Positions 1 to 6,814 of a stretch of DNA of 21,531 nucleotides are shown here, piece by piece (position 1 is the stretch's first letter; every line of letters begins with the position of its first letter). The notes under the pieces were generated by a model, which worked only from the letters and a program-made list of their open reading frames with translations, was not told the DNA's origin and did no database searches. Position numbers and translations under genes: made by a program. The stretch is from JAYSFC01 sp041913505 (GTDB lineage: Bacteria; Pseudomonadota; Gammaproteobacteria; Burkholderiales; Burkholderiaceae_C): positions 1 to 21,531 of the forward strand of contig JAYSFC010000056.1 of NCBI GenBank assembly GCA_041913505.1, read 5' to 3'.

Positions 1-52
1 CAGTGCTAGCTTTGCGTACCGTCACTTATTGCACTGAAAACGAGGAGACCCC
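1..52 (-). mobile_element. Tn3-family terminal inverted repeat (IS1071-type), left end
   Basis: Read on the minus strand from 52, the sequence starts GGGGTCTCC and matches the other end of the window over the full 38 nt of a typical Tn3-family terminal repeat (52 down to 15). Similarity continues to position 3 with one mismatch at nt 39. The GGGG tip faces the cargo, so the element body lies to the left, outside the window. I recognise the sequence as IS1071 from memory; the name is an inference, while the repeat itself is directly visible. No transposase is in view. Confidence 0.85.
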
Positions 53-752
53 GAACTACAAGATGGTCTACCTCATGAGTTGCGGCACGCAACGGGCCGA
101 GTGGGACAACTACATCAACCCCCAGCTCAACAAGAAAAGCCCGGTGCTGATGCTGACCAATCAGGACTCGGACCGCATCACCGTGCAGTCGGTCACCTTC
201 CTGCAGTCGCTGGACGAGGACACCAAGACCGCCCAGGTGCAGTTCGAGAAAACCGTTTCGCGCGGCACGACGCCGCCGCTCAAGTACCGCTACGTTGCCA
301 CGCTGGGGGTGCGCTACGACACCACCAACATCCCCAGCAACCAGCTGAACTTCTATCTCAACCCCTTCGGCTTCTGCACTGAAACCTACCGCCGCGACCA
401 AGTGGGCAACCCGGTGGTGGTCAATGCGCCGGGCACGCCGAATCAGGAGTTGAACCAAGTGATGGAGGACTTCCGCCGCGAAACCGATGCGGCGCTGGCC
501 GCCGTGCGCGCCCAGCAGCAGCTGCAGGCCTCGCAGGCGGCGGCTGCTGCTGCCGTCGCTGGTTCAGGTACACAGCCCACGCCTGCGCTTCAGGGAACTG
601 CCACTGGTGCGCCGCCAGCCTTGTCTAGCATCGGGATGAACGGGTCCAATCAATCGCCTGCGGCAGCAGCCGCTCGCACTGCCGTTCCGAATACGCCCGC
701 TGCACCCATGGCGCCTGCATCGCCAGCAGCGGCAAATCCGCGCCGCCCATGA
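53..752 (+). CDS. virB8: VirB8-like type IV secretion protein, N-terminus missing
   Basis: This is the periplasmic part of a VirB8 inner-membrane assembly factor, which joins VirB9 and VirB10 in the conjugation channel. The native sequence begins at NYKMVYLM directly against the Tn3-family repeat. The expected short cytoplasmic tail and membrane helix are missing, so the gene is a 5' truncation. The open frame runs on into the repeat to a GTG at position 3, but that start is artificial and would not supply a membrane anchor. The VirB8 core spans about the first 130 residues (GTQRAEWDNYINPQL, then the strand-rich SDRITVQSVTFL region). It is followed by an Ala/Pro/Gln-rich tail of about 90 residues, longer than in many relatives. 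The stop overlaps virB9 by 4 bp (ATGA), so the four vir genes are one operon. Confidence 0.82.
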
Positions 753-1582
753 CCATGAAACCGACAACCATCCTCGTTGCCGCGATCTTGGCGGTATGTG
801 CTGGCACTGCAGCGCGCGCCGAAGTGGGTGCCCGATCCTCACAGCTGGACGGCCGCATGCAGTCCGTTCTCTACCAGCCCGACAACATCATCCGCGTGTC
901 CATCGCCGAAGGCGTCGTGACCACGATCGAATTGCCGGAACAGGACATCATCAAGAACTTCGCCATGGGCGACCGGAATGCCTGGCACGTGAAGTTCGAG
1001 AACAACCTGATCGTGCTGAAGCCGGCCGGCATCAAGCCCGACACCAATCTCACGGTGTTCACGGCGCGGCGCAACTACCTGTTCACGCTGCAGAGCACCA
1101 GCCGCAAGAGCCGCACAGTGGCCTACTGGCTGCGGGTGCGCGATGCCGAGGATGACAACAGCACACCGGAAGGGCGCCTTGCTGCGCAGGAGCGTGCGGA
1201 AAAGAAGCGCATCGCCGACGACCTGCGGAATAGCCGCTACGAAGGCCGCCTGAACTCGGAATACTGGATTGTGGGTCCGCAAGAGTTGCAACCCGCGTCC
1301 ATGTTCGACAACGGCCGTCAGACATACATGACGTTCAGCGCGGCAAACGCCATACCGGCCGCCTTCATCATCGAGTCGGACGGTACGGAAGCCATCGCAG
1401 ATTTCCACATGGAGGGCGACACGATGGTGATCCACCAAGTTGCCTCGCGCATTCTGCTGCGGCGCGGCAACCTGGTGGCGGGCATCTCCAACAAGTCGCC
1501 TGTCTCTGCCGCGCAGCAGAGTCCGACGGGCACGGCCAGCGACAAGGTAAACCGTTCCATCACCAGCGAGGTGTCCCGATGA
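749..1582 (+). CDS. virB9: VirB9-like type IV secretion outer-membrane-complex protein
   Basis: VirB9 is a periplasmic component of the T4SS core complex; it binds VirB7 and VirB10 at the outer membrane. A signal peptide is clear: positively charged MKP, hydrophobic TTILVAAILAVCAGTA, and cleavage after ARA near residue 24. The N-terminal beta domain contains RVSIAEGVVTTIELPEQD and a run ending in NNLIVLKPAG, both typical of VirB9/TraO. The C-terminal domain follows NSEYWIVGP, with FDNGRQTYMTF as the usual conserved segment. At 277 aa the length is normal. The ATG at 749 overlaps the virB8 stop. A second ATG at 755 begins the hydrophobic leader just as well, and neither has a strong ribosome binding site. 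The stop overlaps virB10 by 4 bp. Confidence 0.88.
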   Translation: MTMKPTTILVAAILAVCAGTAARAEVGARSSQLDGRMQSVLYQPDNIIRVSIAEGVVTTIELPEQDIIKNFAMGDRNAWHVKFENNLIVLKPAGIKPDTNLTVFTARRNYLFTLQSTSRKSRTVAYWLRVRDAEDDNSTPEGRLAAQERAEKKRIADDLRNSRYEGRLNSEYWIVGPQELQPASMFDNGRQTYMTFSAANAIPAAFIIESDGTEAIADFHMEGDTMVIHQVASRILLRRGNLVAGISNKSPVSAAQQSPTGTASDKVNRSITSEVSR

Positions 1583-2811
1583 ACGCGCGCTCCGACTACA
1601 CCGATCACATAACGCCGGAGCCCGAGCAGGAGCGCGGAGAGTTCGTTGACAGGCGGCCGCCGAAGTCACCCGGCCAGAAGATCGTGATTGCCGGCATCGC
1701 GCTGCTGGCCTTGTGCGTGCTGGTCTATGGTGCGCTCAAACTGGCGGGCGTTTTCTCGGGGGGAAAAAGGCCAGTGGCCCAGCTTGAAGAACAGAAGCGG
1801 CCGGATTCAACACCCGACTTTAATGTTTCCCTGGCCGAGCCGCCCAAGCCGGAACTTCGTTTCATCGAGTGCGCTGGAGGCCTCAAGCTGCCAGAGGGAA
1901 TGACCTGTCCTGAAACCAAGCCAGAAGCACAAGCGCAGGCCGCGCCGGAGCAGCCAAAGGGTCCGACCGAAGAAGAGATCTTGCAAAAGCGACGCTTCGA
2001 GTCGGAGATCGACGTGGGGGGTGGCAAGCTGCCGTCCGGCACAGCGGCCGGAGTGGCCGGCAGTGCCGCACGCTCGCCCCACCTCAGCGGCGAAACAGCC
2101 CTGGGTGGGGCGCTGCTTTCAACCGCGACGGCCAAGACGCTGGCCAGTGTGAATCGCAACCCCTCGTTCACGCTCGCCAAGGGCACACTGCCAGATTGCA
2201 CGCTGTTGACGGCCATCAGCACCGACCAGCCCGGTTTTCTCAAATGCATCCTGTCACGGCCGGTCTACTCGATGGACGGCAAGGTGGTGTTGATGGAGTC
2301 TGGCACCACGCTGGATGGTGAATACGGCGCGGGCATGGCGCGCGGCAAGAAGCGCATGTTTGCCATCTGGAACCGGGCGGTGACACCCAACTTCGTGGAA
2401 GTCACACTGAACTCGCCCGGCGCCGATGCCCTCGGCCGCAGCGGCATGAGCGGGCAGGTCGATCAGCATTTCTTCGAGCGCTTCGGCGGCGCGATGCTGT
2501 ACTCGCTGTTTTCGGATGGCATGAACTACGTCATGCGGCGCGAGGAATTGCGCAGCCAGGAACGAGTCGCACGCAATGCAGCTGCCAACGGAAACAACAA
2601 CACCGTCTACTACAACAACCAGGGAGGGCCGTTGCATAACTTGGACCGCACGCGCTCCACTGCCGATCGCGTCGTGGAATCCATGCTGTCGCAGGGTGAA
2701 GACATTCAGCCGACGCTCTACAAGAACCAGGGAGAAATCATCAAGATTTACATCGCCCGCGACGTGGACTTCTCACAAGTCTATGAACTGACACGCAACG
2801 CGAGGAATTGA
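1579..2811 (+). CDS. virB10: VirB10-like type IV secretion channel protein
   Basis: VirB10 spans both membranes and senses energy from the VirB4/VirB11/VirD4 ATPases. The protein is 410 aa. It has a charged cytoplasmic start (residues 1-33), one membrane helix at about 34-58 (IVIAGIALLALCVLVYGALKLAGVF), then a Pro/Gln/Glu-rich periplasmic linker to about residue 150. The C-terminal VirB10/TrbI domain begins near LPDCTLLTAISTDQPGFLKC and includes SGTTLDGEYGAG and a region resembling the outer-membrane antenna (FFERFGGAMLYSLFSDGMNYV). The start ATG overlaps the virB9 stop and has GAGGTG about 5 nt upstream. The gene looks complete. Confidence 0.92.
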   Translation: MNARSDYTDHITPEPEQERGEFVDRRPPKSPGQKIVIAGIALLALCVLVYGALKLAGVFSGGKRPVAQLEEQKRPDSTPDFNVSLAEPPKPELRFIECAGGLKLPEGMTCPETKPEAQAQAAPEQPKGPTEEEILQKRRFESEIDVGGGKLPSGTAAGVAGSAARSPHLSGETALGGALLSTATAKTLASVNRNPSFTLAKGTLPDCTLLTAISTDQPGFLKCILSRPVYSMDGKVVLMESGTTLDGEYGAGMARGKKRMFAIWNRAVTPNFVEVTLNSPGADALGRSGMSGQVDQHFFERFGGAMLYSLFSDGMNYVMRREELRSQERVARNAAANGNNNTVYYNNQGGPLHNLDRTRSTADRVVESMLSQGEDIQPTLYKNQGEIIKIYIARDVDFSQVYELTRNARN

Positions 2812-2813
2812 CC

Positions 2814-4028
2814 ATGTTCCGCGACCCTGTTCATGTCTTGGTGGACAAGCACACGCCCACTGCGCAGGCTTCACCGCTGCCTGCGGCGGCCGATTCGCCG
2901 GCACCACCTGCAACCGGTGCCAGCTCGGAACGCGAGTCCCTGGCCGACCTCGACGGCGGCTGGGGTGAGCGCACAGGCCGCTCGCCGCTGGAGATCCACA
3001 TCGAGCGCTATTTCAGCCGCTGGCTGGATCGTCCCGGTGTGCAGGAGGTGGCGATCAACCGCCCGGGCGAGGTGGCGTTGTGGGAGGGCGGCTACTGGCA
3101 TGCGCACCTTGATCCCGCGATCACGCGCGACGTGATCGAGCAGCTGGGCCAGCTGGTGGCCAACCGTTCGCGCAAGCCCTTCAATGCATCCAACGTCACC
3201 TTGTCCACGGCGTTGCCTGATGGCACACGCCTGGAGATGACCGGGCCGCCGGCTACGGTCAACAACCACATCTACGTGAACCTGCGCAAGCACAGCGTGG
3301 CCGCCTTCACGCTGGATCAGTTCATCGAGCAGGGGTATTTCGCCAACACGGTCCATATGTTCAACATGAACATGGCCGACGAGCATCGCGCCAGGGCGGC
3401 GCGGCAGCTGCTGCCCGAGCAGCTGCGGCTGTGGGATCTGGCCCAGGCCGGGCGTTGGCCCGAATTCCTCAAGACGGCCGTGCTGGAGTACCAGAACATC
3501 CTCGTGTCAGGTGCCACGGGCAGCGGCAAGACCTCGTTCATCCGCGGCCTGGTGGAACTCATCCCCACCGAGGAACGCATCCTGACCGTGGAGGACACGC
3601 CGGAGATGCCTCTGCCCAACCACCCGCACTGTCAGGCGCTGCTGTACCGCCGCGAGGGCACCAGCACCACGGCAGGCGGCTCGGCCAAGGACATGCTGCA
3701 GGCGGCCATGCGCAAGACGCCCAAGCGCGTGCTGCTGGCCGAGTTGCGCGGCGACGAGACCTACTACTACATCCAAAGCGTCCTGAACTCGGGACACCCT
3801 GGCGGCATGACGACCACCCACGCGAACAGCCCGCGCGAAGCGTTCATGCGGCTGGCACTACTCATCAAGGCTTCGCCGGAAGGCAGGGGACTGGCTATGG
3901 AGGAGACGCTGACGCTGCTGCACAGCCTGGTGAACGTGGTGGTGCAGATCGTCTTCAAGCCCGGTGCCGGACGCTATTGCTCGGCCATCTACTACGACTC
4001 GATGCACGCATCGACGCTGCTTGTATGA
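2814..4028 (+). CDS. virB11: VirB11-like type IV secretion ATPase
   Basis: VirB11 is the cytoplasmic hexameric traffic ATPase that powers pilus assembly and substrate transfer. The 404-aa protein has an N-terminal domain (about 60-200) and a RecA-like domain with Walker A GATGSGKT at residues 233-240. Next come the acidic Asp-box region ILTVEDTPEMPLP, Walker B-like RVLLAELRGDE, and the His box GHPGGMTTTHANS. I chose ATG 2814 because GAGGA ends 7 nt upstream; a TTG at 2808 overlapping the virB10 stop is less likely. Residues 1-45 form a variable Pro/Ala-rich leader. A VirD4 coupling protein would often be nearby in such operons, but none follows here. Confidence 0.92.
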   Translation: MFRDPVHVLVDKHTPTAQASPLPAAADSPAPPATGASSERESLADLDGGWGERTGRSPLEIHIERYFSRWLDRPGVQEVAINRPGEVALWEGGYWHAHLDPAITRDVIEQLGQLVANRSRKPFNASNVTLSTALPDGTRLEMTGPPATVNNHIYVNLRKHSVAAFTLDQFIEQGYFANTVHMFNMNMADEHRARAARQLLPEQLRLWDLAQAGRWPEFLKTAVLEYQNILVSGATGSGKTSFIRGLVELIPTEERILTVEDTPEMPLPNHPHCQALLYRREGTSTTAGGSAKDMLQAAMRKTPKRVLLAELRGDETYYYIQSVLNSGHPGGMTTTHANSPREAFMRLALLIKASPEGRGLAMEETLTLLHSLVNVVVQIVFKPGAGRYCSAIYYDSMHASTLLV

Positions 4029-4228
4029 CACGGGCGTACTTTCAGACAGTCGGCAAGGCGCGAGGGCAGGGCGCGCGCAGGCCTGGGCCGCGCCACGCGC
4101 TCGGGAAGCCGTGCTGTGCGGGCGCCGCGAACCCGCAGCTGGGCGGGCACGGCTGCGCCCAGGACCGGCCGCCGGCGCGGATGGGCGCCGCGCCACGTGC
4201 ACCGGGCACTCACGCGGCGGAACGCTGA
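4025..4228 (+). CDS. Possible small ORF coupled to virB11, unknown
   Basis: A 67-aa frame starts at an ATG that overlaps the virB11 stop (ATGA). This is the same coupling seen between the upstream vir genes, and it is the main reason to list it. The product is rich in Gly, Ala, Arg and Pro, has four cysteines and no recognisable domain. The DNA is so GC-rich here that an open frame could arise by chance. I do not recognise it; it may be non-coding. Confidence 0.25.
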   Translation: MTRAYFQTVGKARGQGARRPGPRHALGKPCCAGAANPQLGGHGCAQDRPPARMGAAPRAPGTHAAER

Positions 4229-4269
4229 CATGGGCTTCGCCCATACCCAATACCTCAAGGAGCATGAGC

Positions 4270-4665
4270 ATGGCAACGAGACGGCCCGTGCCGAAGTCAC
4301 CGGCGGATGAGATGGTGGAGAGCAAGCGCCGCGCGATGCGCGCCGAACTGGCCGAAGCGCTGGGATACAGCGTGGCTCGGCGCCTGACGTTCGATGATCT
4401 GGTACGTTTGCATCCTCAGCAGCAAGAAACGTCACGCCGCAGCCTGGTCGATGCTAGTAGGAAAAATGAGGCGAGGCTGCCGATTGGCCACGTGCGCCGC
4501 GTCGATGCGCCTGAGTCGAAGCAGTCAGCCGCTTCGCCCTATGGGCGGGGTAAGGCGCAGTCGCCACATCAAGCAACAGCAGAAGTGGCAAGGAAAACCA
4601 GATCAGGTACGGTGCCTGCCAAAGATCAGGTTCAGCCAGTAGCCAAGCGCAACTCGGGGCGTTGA
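4270..4665 (+). CDS. Hypothetical 131-aa basic protein after virB11
   Basis: I do not recognise this product. The ATG at 4270 is preceded by AAGGAG with a 7-nt gap, a good ribosome binding site. An ATG at 4264 in the same frame sits too close to it. The first 45 or so residues look like real coding sequence: third codon positions are mostly G or C, and the peptide contains a helix-like run (ESKRRAMRAELAEALGYSVARRLTFDDL). After about residue 50 the codon pattern fades and the peptide becomes Ser/Gln/Lys/Arg-rich. The 3' half may therefore be foreign sequence joined to a truncated plasmid gene. The last 34 nt overlap a minus-strand ORF of the neighbouring cassette remnant, which supports a junction in this stretch. 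Confidence 0.4.
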   Translation: MATRRPVPKSPADEMVESKRRAMRAELAEALGYSVARRLTFDDLVRLHPQQQETSRRSLVDASRKNEARLPIGHVRRVDAPESKQSAASPYGRGKAQSPHQATAEVARKTRSGTVPAKDQVQPVAKRNSGR

Positions 4666-4808
4666 GGAATTCCGATCAGAAGTAGTGCCTGCTTGGATGG
4701 AATACGAAGGGACTTCCCACTTATTGCAGAAAGGAACTCGACTAGTGCTGTAGTTGCAGTGAATCGCGAGTAATCGGAAGCGCCGCGGATGGTCAAGTAC
4801 CATGACAT
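4632..4808 (-). CDS. Short ORF of a second integron cassette, probably truncated
   Basis: Directly downstream (minus strand) of the GTTAGGC cassette core at 4834-4828, an ATG at 4808 opens a 58-aa frame beginning MSWYLTIRGASDYSRF and ending at a TGA. The position, about 20 nt after a recombination core, is what is expected for the first gene of a cassette. The N-terminus (MSWYLTIR...LVEFL) resembles hypothetical proteins I associate with integron cassettes, but I cannot name a family. The second half (about residues 30-58) reads less like a folded domain, so the gene may be cut and continued by unrelated DNA. AGGAG lies about 14 nt upstream of the ATG, an imperfect spacing. Confidence 0.4.
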   Translation of the reverse strand: MSWYLTIRGASDYSRFTATTALVEFLSAISGKSLRIPSKQALLLIGIPQRPELRLATG

Positions 4809-4827
4809 CTCTGCCCACTCTCCTGCC

Positions 4828-4848
4828 GCCTAACGCCTGAATTAGGCC
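4828..4848 (-). repeat. Degenerate attC-like site at the grpB cassette end
   Basis: On the minus strand the sequence reads GGCCTAATTCAGGCGTTAGGC. It ends in a perfect GTTRRRY integrase core (GTTAGGC, 4834-4828) and begins with GCCTAA, like the outer core at the other end of an attC. The hairpin arms that normally separate the two cores are absent. It looks like an attC whose central stem was lost between two TAA triplets. The grpB stop codon (TAA, 4844-4842) lies inside it. Confidence 0.6.
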
Positions 4849-4982
4849 GCACTGCCTTGCTCTCCAAGCACCGCTTGCACGACCAGCGCGACAAACGGCG
4901 ACTTTGCGTCAGTGTATGCCTCGCGGTCATTCCGATGTTGAACCGCCAGCCTGAGCTTGAGTGACTGATATTCAGCGCGTAG
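4842..4982 (-). pseudogene. GrpB-family gene, 3' part (split by IS3-family element)
   Basis: This is the C-terminal part of the GrpB/UPF0157 gene whose 5' part is at 6285-6674. Deleting 4983-6287 (the IS plus one TAG copy) joins the halves in frame. The continuation reads RAEYQSLKLRLAVQH, then RNDREAYTDAKSPFV and a short tail to a TAA at 4844-4842. The motif REAYTDAKSPF is the typical C-terminus of this family. On its own the fragment has no start codon and should be inert. Confidence 0.85.
4980..4982. repeat. Left TAG target duplication of the IS3-family element
   Basis: TAG immediately precedes the TG of the left inverted repeat and is repeated at 6285-6287 after the right repeat. A 3-bp duplication is usual for the IS3, IS51 and IS150 groups. 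Rejoining the flanks through a single TAG rebuilds the grpB reading frame, which independently confirms the boundary. Confidence 0.9.
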
Positions 4983-5046
4983 TGAGGTTACCCCTGAAAA
5001 GTGGAGTTCTTAACCCTTGTTGAAAATACCGACGAGGAGTTGAGCA

Positions 5047-5379
5047 ATGAGCGACAAGCAGGTGCGTGCGCAGTACACGCGTGAATTCAAGCTGGAGGCG
5101 GTTCGACAGGTCCGCTCGGGTCGGGCGATTGCGGTAGTGGCCAAGGTGCTGGGCATTCCCAAGGCCAGTCTGGGGAACTGGGTGAGGCTGGCGGCCAAGG
5201 CCGAGCTCGGCGGCGCTGATGGCGGTGACAAGGTCGCCAAGGTGGCTGCCGAGCAGATGGAGATAGCGCGGCTGCGCGCTGAGAATGCTCGCCTTCGCAT
5301 GGAGCGCGACATCGCAAAAAAAGCCGCGGCGTACTTCGCGCAGGACACGCTGCGAGGTACGCCTGGATTGACCAAATGA
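5047..5379 (+). CDS. IS3-family transposase OrfA
   Basis: OrfA is the DNA-binding half of the transposase. The 110-aa protein has an N-terminal helix-turn-helix (about 10-48: YTREFKLEAVRQVRSG, AVVAKVLGIPKASLGNWV). A leucine-zipper-like stretch follows (MEIARLRAENARLRMERDIAKKAAAYF). The start has GAGGAG upstream. Seven A residues at 5316-5322 lie near the 3' end, in the phase expected for a programmed -1 shift into the orfB frame, which is open from there. The zero-frame product ends at a TGA that overlaps the orfB ATG. Confidence 0.92.
   Translation: MSDKQVRAQYTREFKLEAVRQVRSGRAIAVVAKVLGIPKASLGNWVRLAAKAELGGADGGDKVAKVAAEQMEIARLRAENARLRMERDIAKKAAAYFAQDTLRGTPGLTK
5316..5323 (+). promoter_or_regulatory. 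Programmed -1 frameshift site (A7G) of the IS
   Basis: A run of seven A residues followed by G lies in orfA so that slippage by one base enters the orfB frame. That frame is open from here through the orfB ATG; the joined peptide includes RYAWIDQMKNRYPV, as expected for an OrfAB fusion. The site type is well known in IS3 elements; use here is inferred. Confidence 0.7.
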
Positions 5380-6245
5380 AGAACCGCTACCCGGTGAGCG
5401 TGTCATGCGAGGTGCTGGAGGTCAGTACCAGTGGGTACTTCAACTGGCTGCGCCGGCGGCAGGCGGGTCACGGTGGTCCTGCAGGACGCCACAGTGACGA
5501 AGCGCTGCTGGCGCACATCCGTGCCATCCACGCCGAAGTCAAGGGCGAATACGGCTGGCCACGCATGCACAAGGAACTGCTGGCCCGCGGCATCCGGACG
5601 GGCAAAGACCGGGTTCGCAAGCTCATGCAGCAGCACGGCATCAAGGCCAAAACGAAGCGCAAGTTCGTGGTGACCACCGACAGCCGCCACAGCCTGCCAG
5701 TGGCCCCCGACCTGGTGCAGCGGCGCTTCAATCCAGAGGCACCAAACCAGCTGTGGAGTGGCGACATCACCTACATTCCGACCGACGAAGGCTGGCTGTA
5801 CCTGGCCGCCGTAATCGACCTGTTCAGCCGTCAGGTGGTGGGCTGGAGCCTGCAGCCGCACATGCAGGCCAGCTTGGTCAAGGATGCGCTGGCCATGGCG
5901 TGGTGGCGTCGTCGGCCGCCAGCCGGTCTGATATTCCACAGCGACCGGGGCGCCCAGTATTGCAGCCACGAGGTCCAGGAGGCTATGAAGGGCTGGGGCA
6001 TGCGGTCATCGATGAGCAGGAAGGGCAACTGTTGGGATAACGCTCCAACGGAAAGCTTCTGGGGACGGTTGAAAACGGCCAGCGTGCATGGCCACAAATT
6101 CGCCACCCGTGAGCAGGCCAGGCAGGCGGTGATGGACTGGATGGCTTTCTACAATCACCGCAGGCTGCATTCGTCGCTGGGCTACCTCAGCCCGATGCAG
6201 TATGAGCAGCGCTGGTACGAGGCACAGCGCAAAAAGGCCGCGTGA
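5376..6245 (+). CDS. IS3-family transposase OrfB (DDE integrase domain)
   Basis: OrfB is the catalytic half, made either as an OrfAB fusion by -1 frameshifting at 5316-5322 or from its own ATG overlapping the orfA stop. The 289-aa protein has the HTH_21-like region (AIHAEVKGEYGWPRMHKELLARGI) followed by the rve integrase core. All three catalytic residues are visible: D in WSGDITYIPTDEGW, D in LIFHSDRGAQYCS, and E in GNCWDNAPTESFWGRLK. The C-terminus has the family signature YNHRRLHSSLGYLSPMQY. The length is normal and no internal stops are seen. Confidence 0.95.
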   Translation: MKNRYPVSVSCEVLEVSTSGYFNWLRRRQAGHGGPAGRHSDEALLAHIRAIHAEVKGEYGWPRMHKELLARGIRTGKDRVRKLMQQHGIKAKTKRKFVVTTDSRHSLPVAPDLVQRRFNPEAPNQLWSGDITYIPTDEGWLYLAAVIDLFSRQVVGWSLQPHMQASLVKDALAMAWWRRRPPAGLIFHSDRGAQYCSHEVQEAMKGWGMRSSMSRKGNCWDNAPTESFWGRLKTASVHGHKFATREQARQAVMDWMAFYNHRRLHSSLGYLSPMQYEQRWYEAQRKKAA

Positions 6246-6284
6246 ATCGTGGGTTAAGAACTACACGGAACAGGGGCAAGGTCA

Positions 6285-6287
6285 TAG
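6285..6287. repeat. Right TAG target duplication of the IS3-family element
   Basis: This TAG is the second copy of the 3-bp duplication; its partner is at 4980-4982. Confidence 0.9.
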
Positions 6288-6674
6288 CGCTGCATTGCCG
6301 CGTAAAGCATCTCGAAAAGCCAGCCGCTCACGCCAAAGGCGGCTGCCGAGAGGAACAAGATGCAAGTGATGCGTTCTGAACTCCGGTGATGGCTTACAGA
6401 ACCAATGCATTTGCTGCGGTTTATAAGGAAAGTGGACATACCCAATGTGCTCAGCGACAGCAATGGCTGCTTCGGAACTGGCAAGCGAACTAACAGGTGC
6501 CATGATGTCAATGATTGGCTTGGCTGCAAGACCTGGAACAGCAGTGCTGCCTATGTGCTCGGGAGGGCCGACGAGCCACGGTGCTAGGGACTTGGTAATA
6601 ACCTCTTGCTCGTGAGCGAATAGCTCCGGCCACTCCGGGCTGTACTCAACAACTTCTATGGAAGCGTCGGCCAT
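6285..6674 (-). pseudogene. GrpB-family (UPF0157) gene, 5' part
   Basis: This is the N-terminal 130 residues of a GrpB-family protein, a nucleotidyltransferase-fold family of uncertain role that is often carried in integron cassettes. Recognisable segments are VEYSPEWPELF, EHIGSTAVPGLAAKPIIDIM and MHWFCKPSPEFRTHHLHLVP, then LAFRDALRGNAAL where the reading frame meets the IS. The IS tip TGA stops translation at once. With the 3' part at 4842-4982 the original protein would be 175 aa, a normal length. The start ATG at 6674 lies 36 nt after a GTTAGGC cassette core. The intact allele would be one gene cassette of roughly 0.58 kb. Confidence 0.88.
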
Positions 6675-6709
6675 AAGAACGAGTCAGATGTGACGGTGTG
6701 GGGTGTGCG

Positions 6710-6742
6710 GCCTAACGCTTGAGTTAAGCGGCGGCGAAGCCG
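6710..6742 (-). repeat. Half attC site upstream of the grpB cassette
   Basis: On the minus strand the site ends in GCTTAACTCAAGCGTTAGGC, which is close to the right half of class 1 integron attC sites such as that of aadA. A GC-rich stem-loop (GGC TTCG CC-like) precedes it. The core GTTAGGC is at 6716-6710. No matching left half (RYYYAAC plus arm) is found further along the minus strand, so the preceding cassette and half its attC have been replaced by unrelated DNA at about 6743-6750. Confidence 0.6.
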
Positions 6743-6814
6743 TCCACGACGGCATCAAAGTGCCAAGATTGGTTTTGGAAGTCAATCTGAGACCCTTGTT
6801 GGAAGGAGAAGAGG

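Larger units (their letters stand above)
4983..6284 (+). mobile_element. Complete IS3-family insertion sequence, 1302 bp
   Basis: The boundaries are set by imperfect inverted repeats of 34 bp (4983-5016 and 6251-6284; 26 of 34 match, sharing AGTTCTTAACCC at the inner edge). The tips are TG...CA, and a 3-bp TAG duplication flanks the element. Inside are overlapping orfA and orfB in the family's usual arrangement. The element looks intact and possibly active. It is inserted in a GrpB-family cassette gene on the opposite strand, and its terminal TGA supplies an in-frame stop to the broken gene. Confidence 0.93.
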
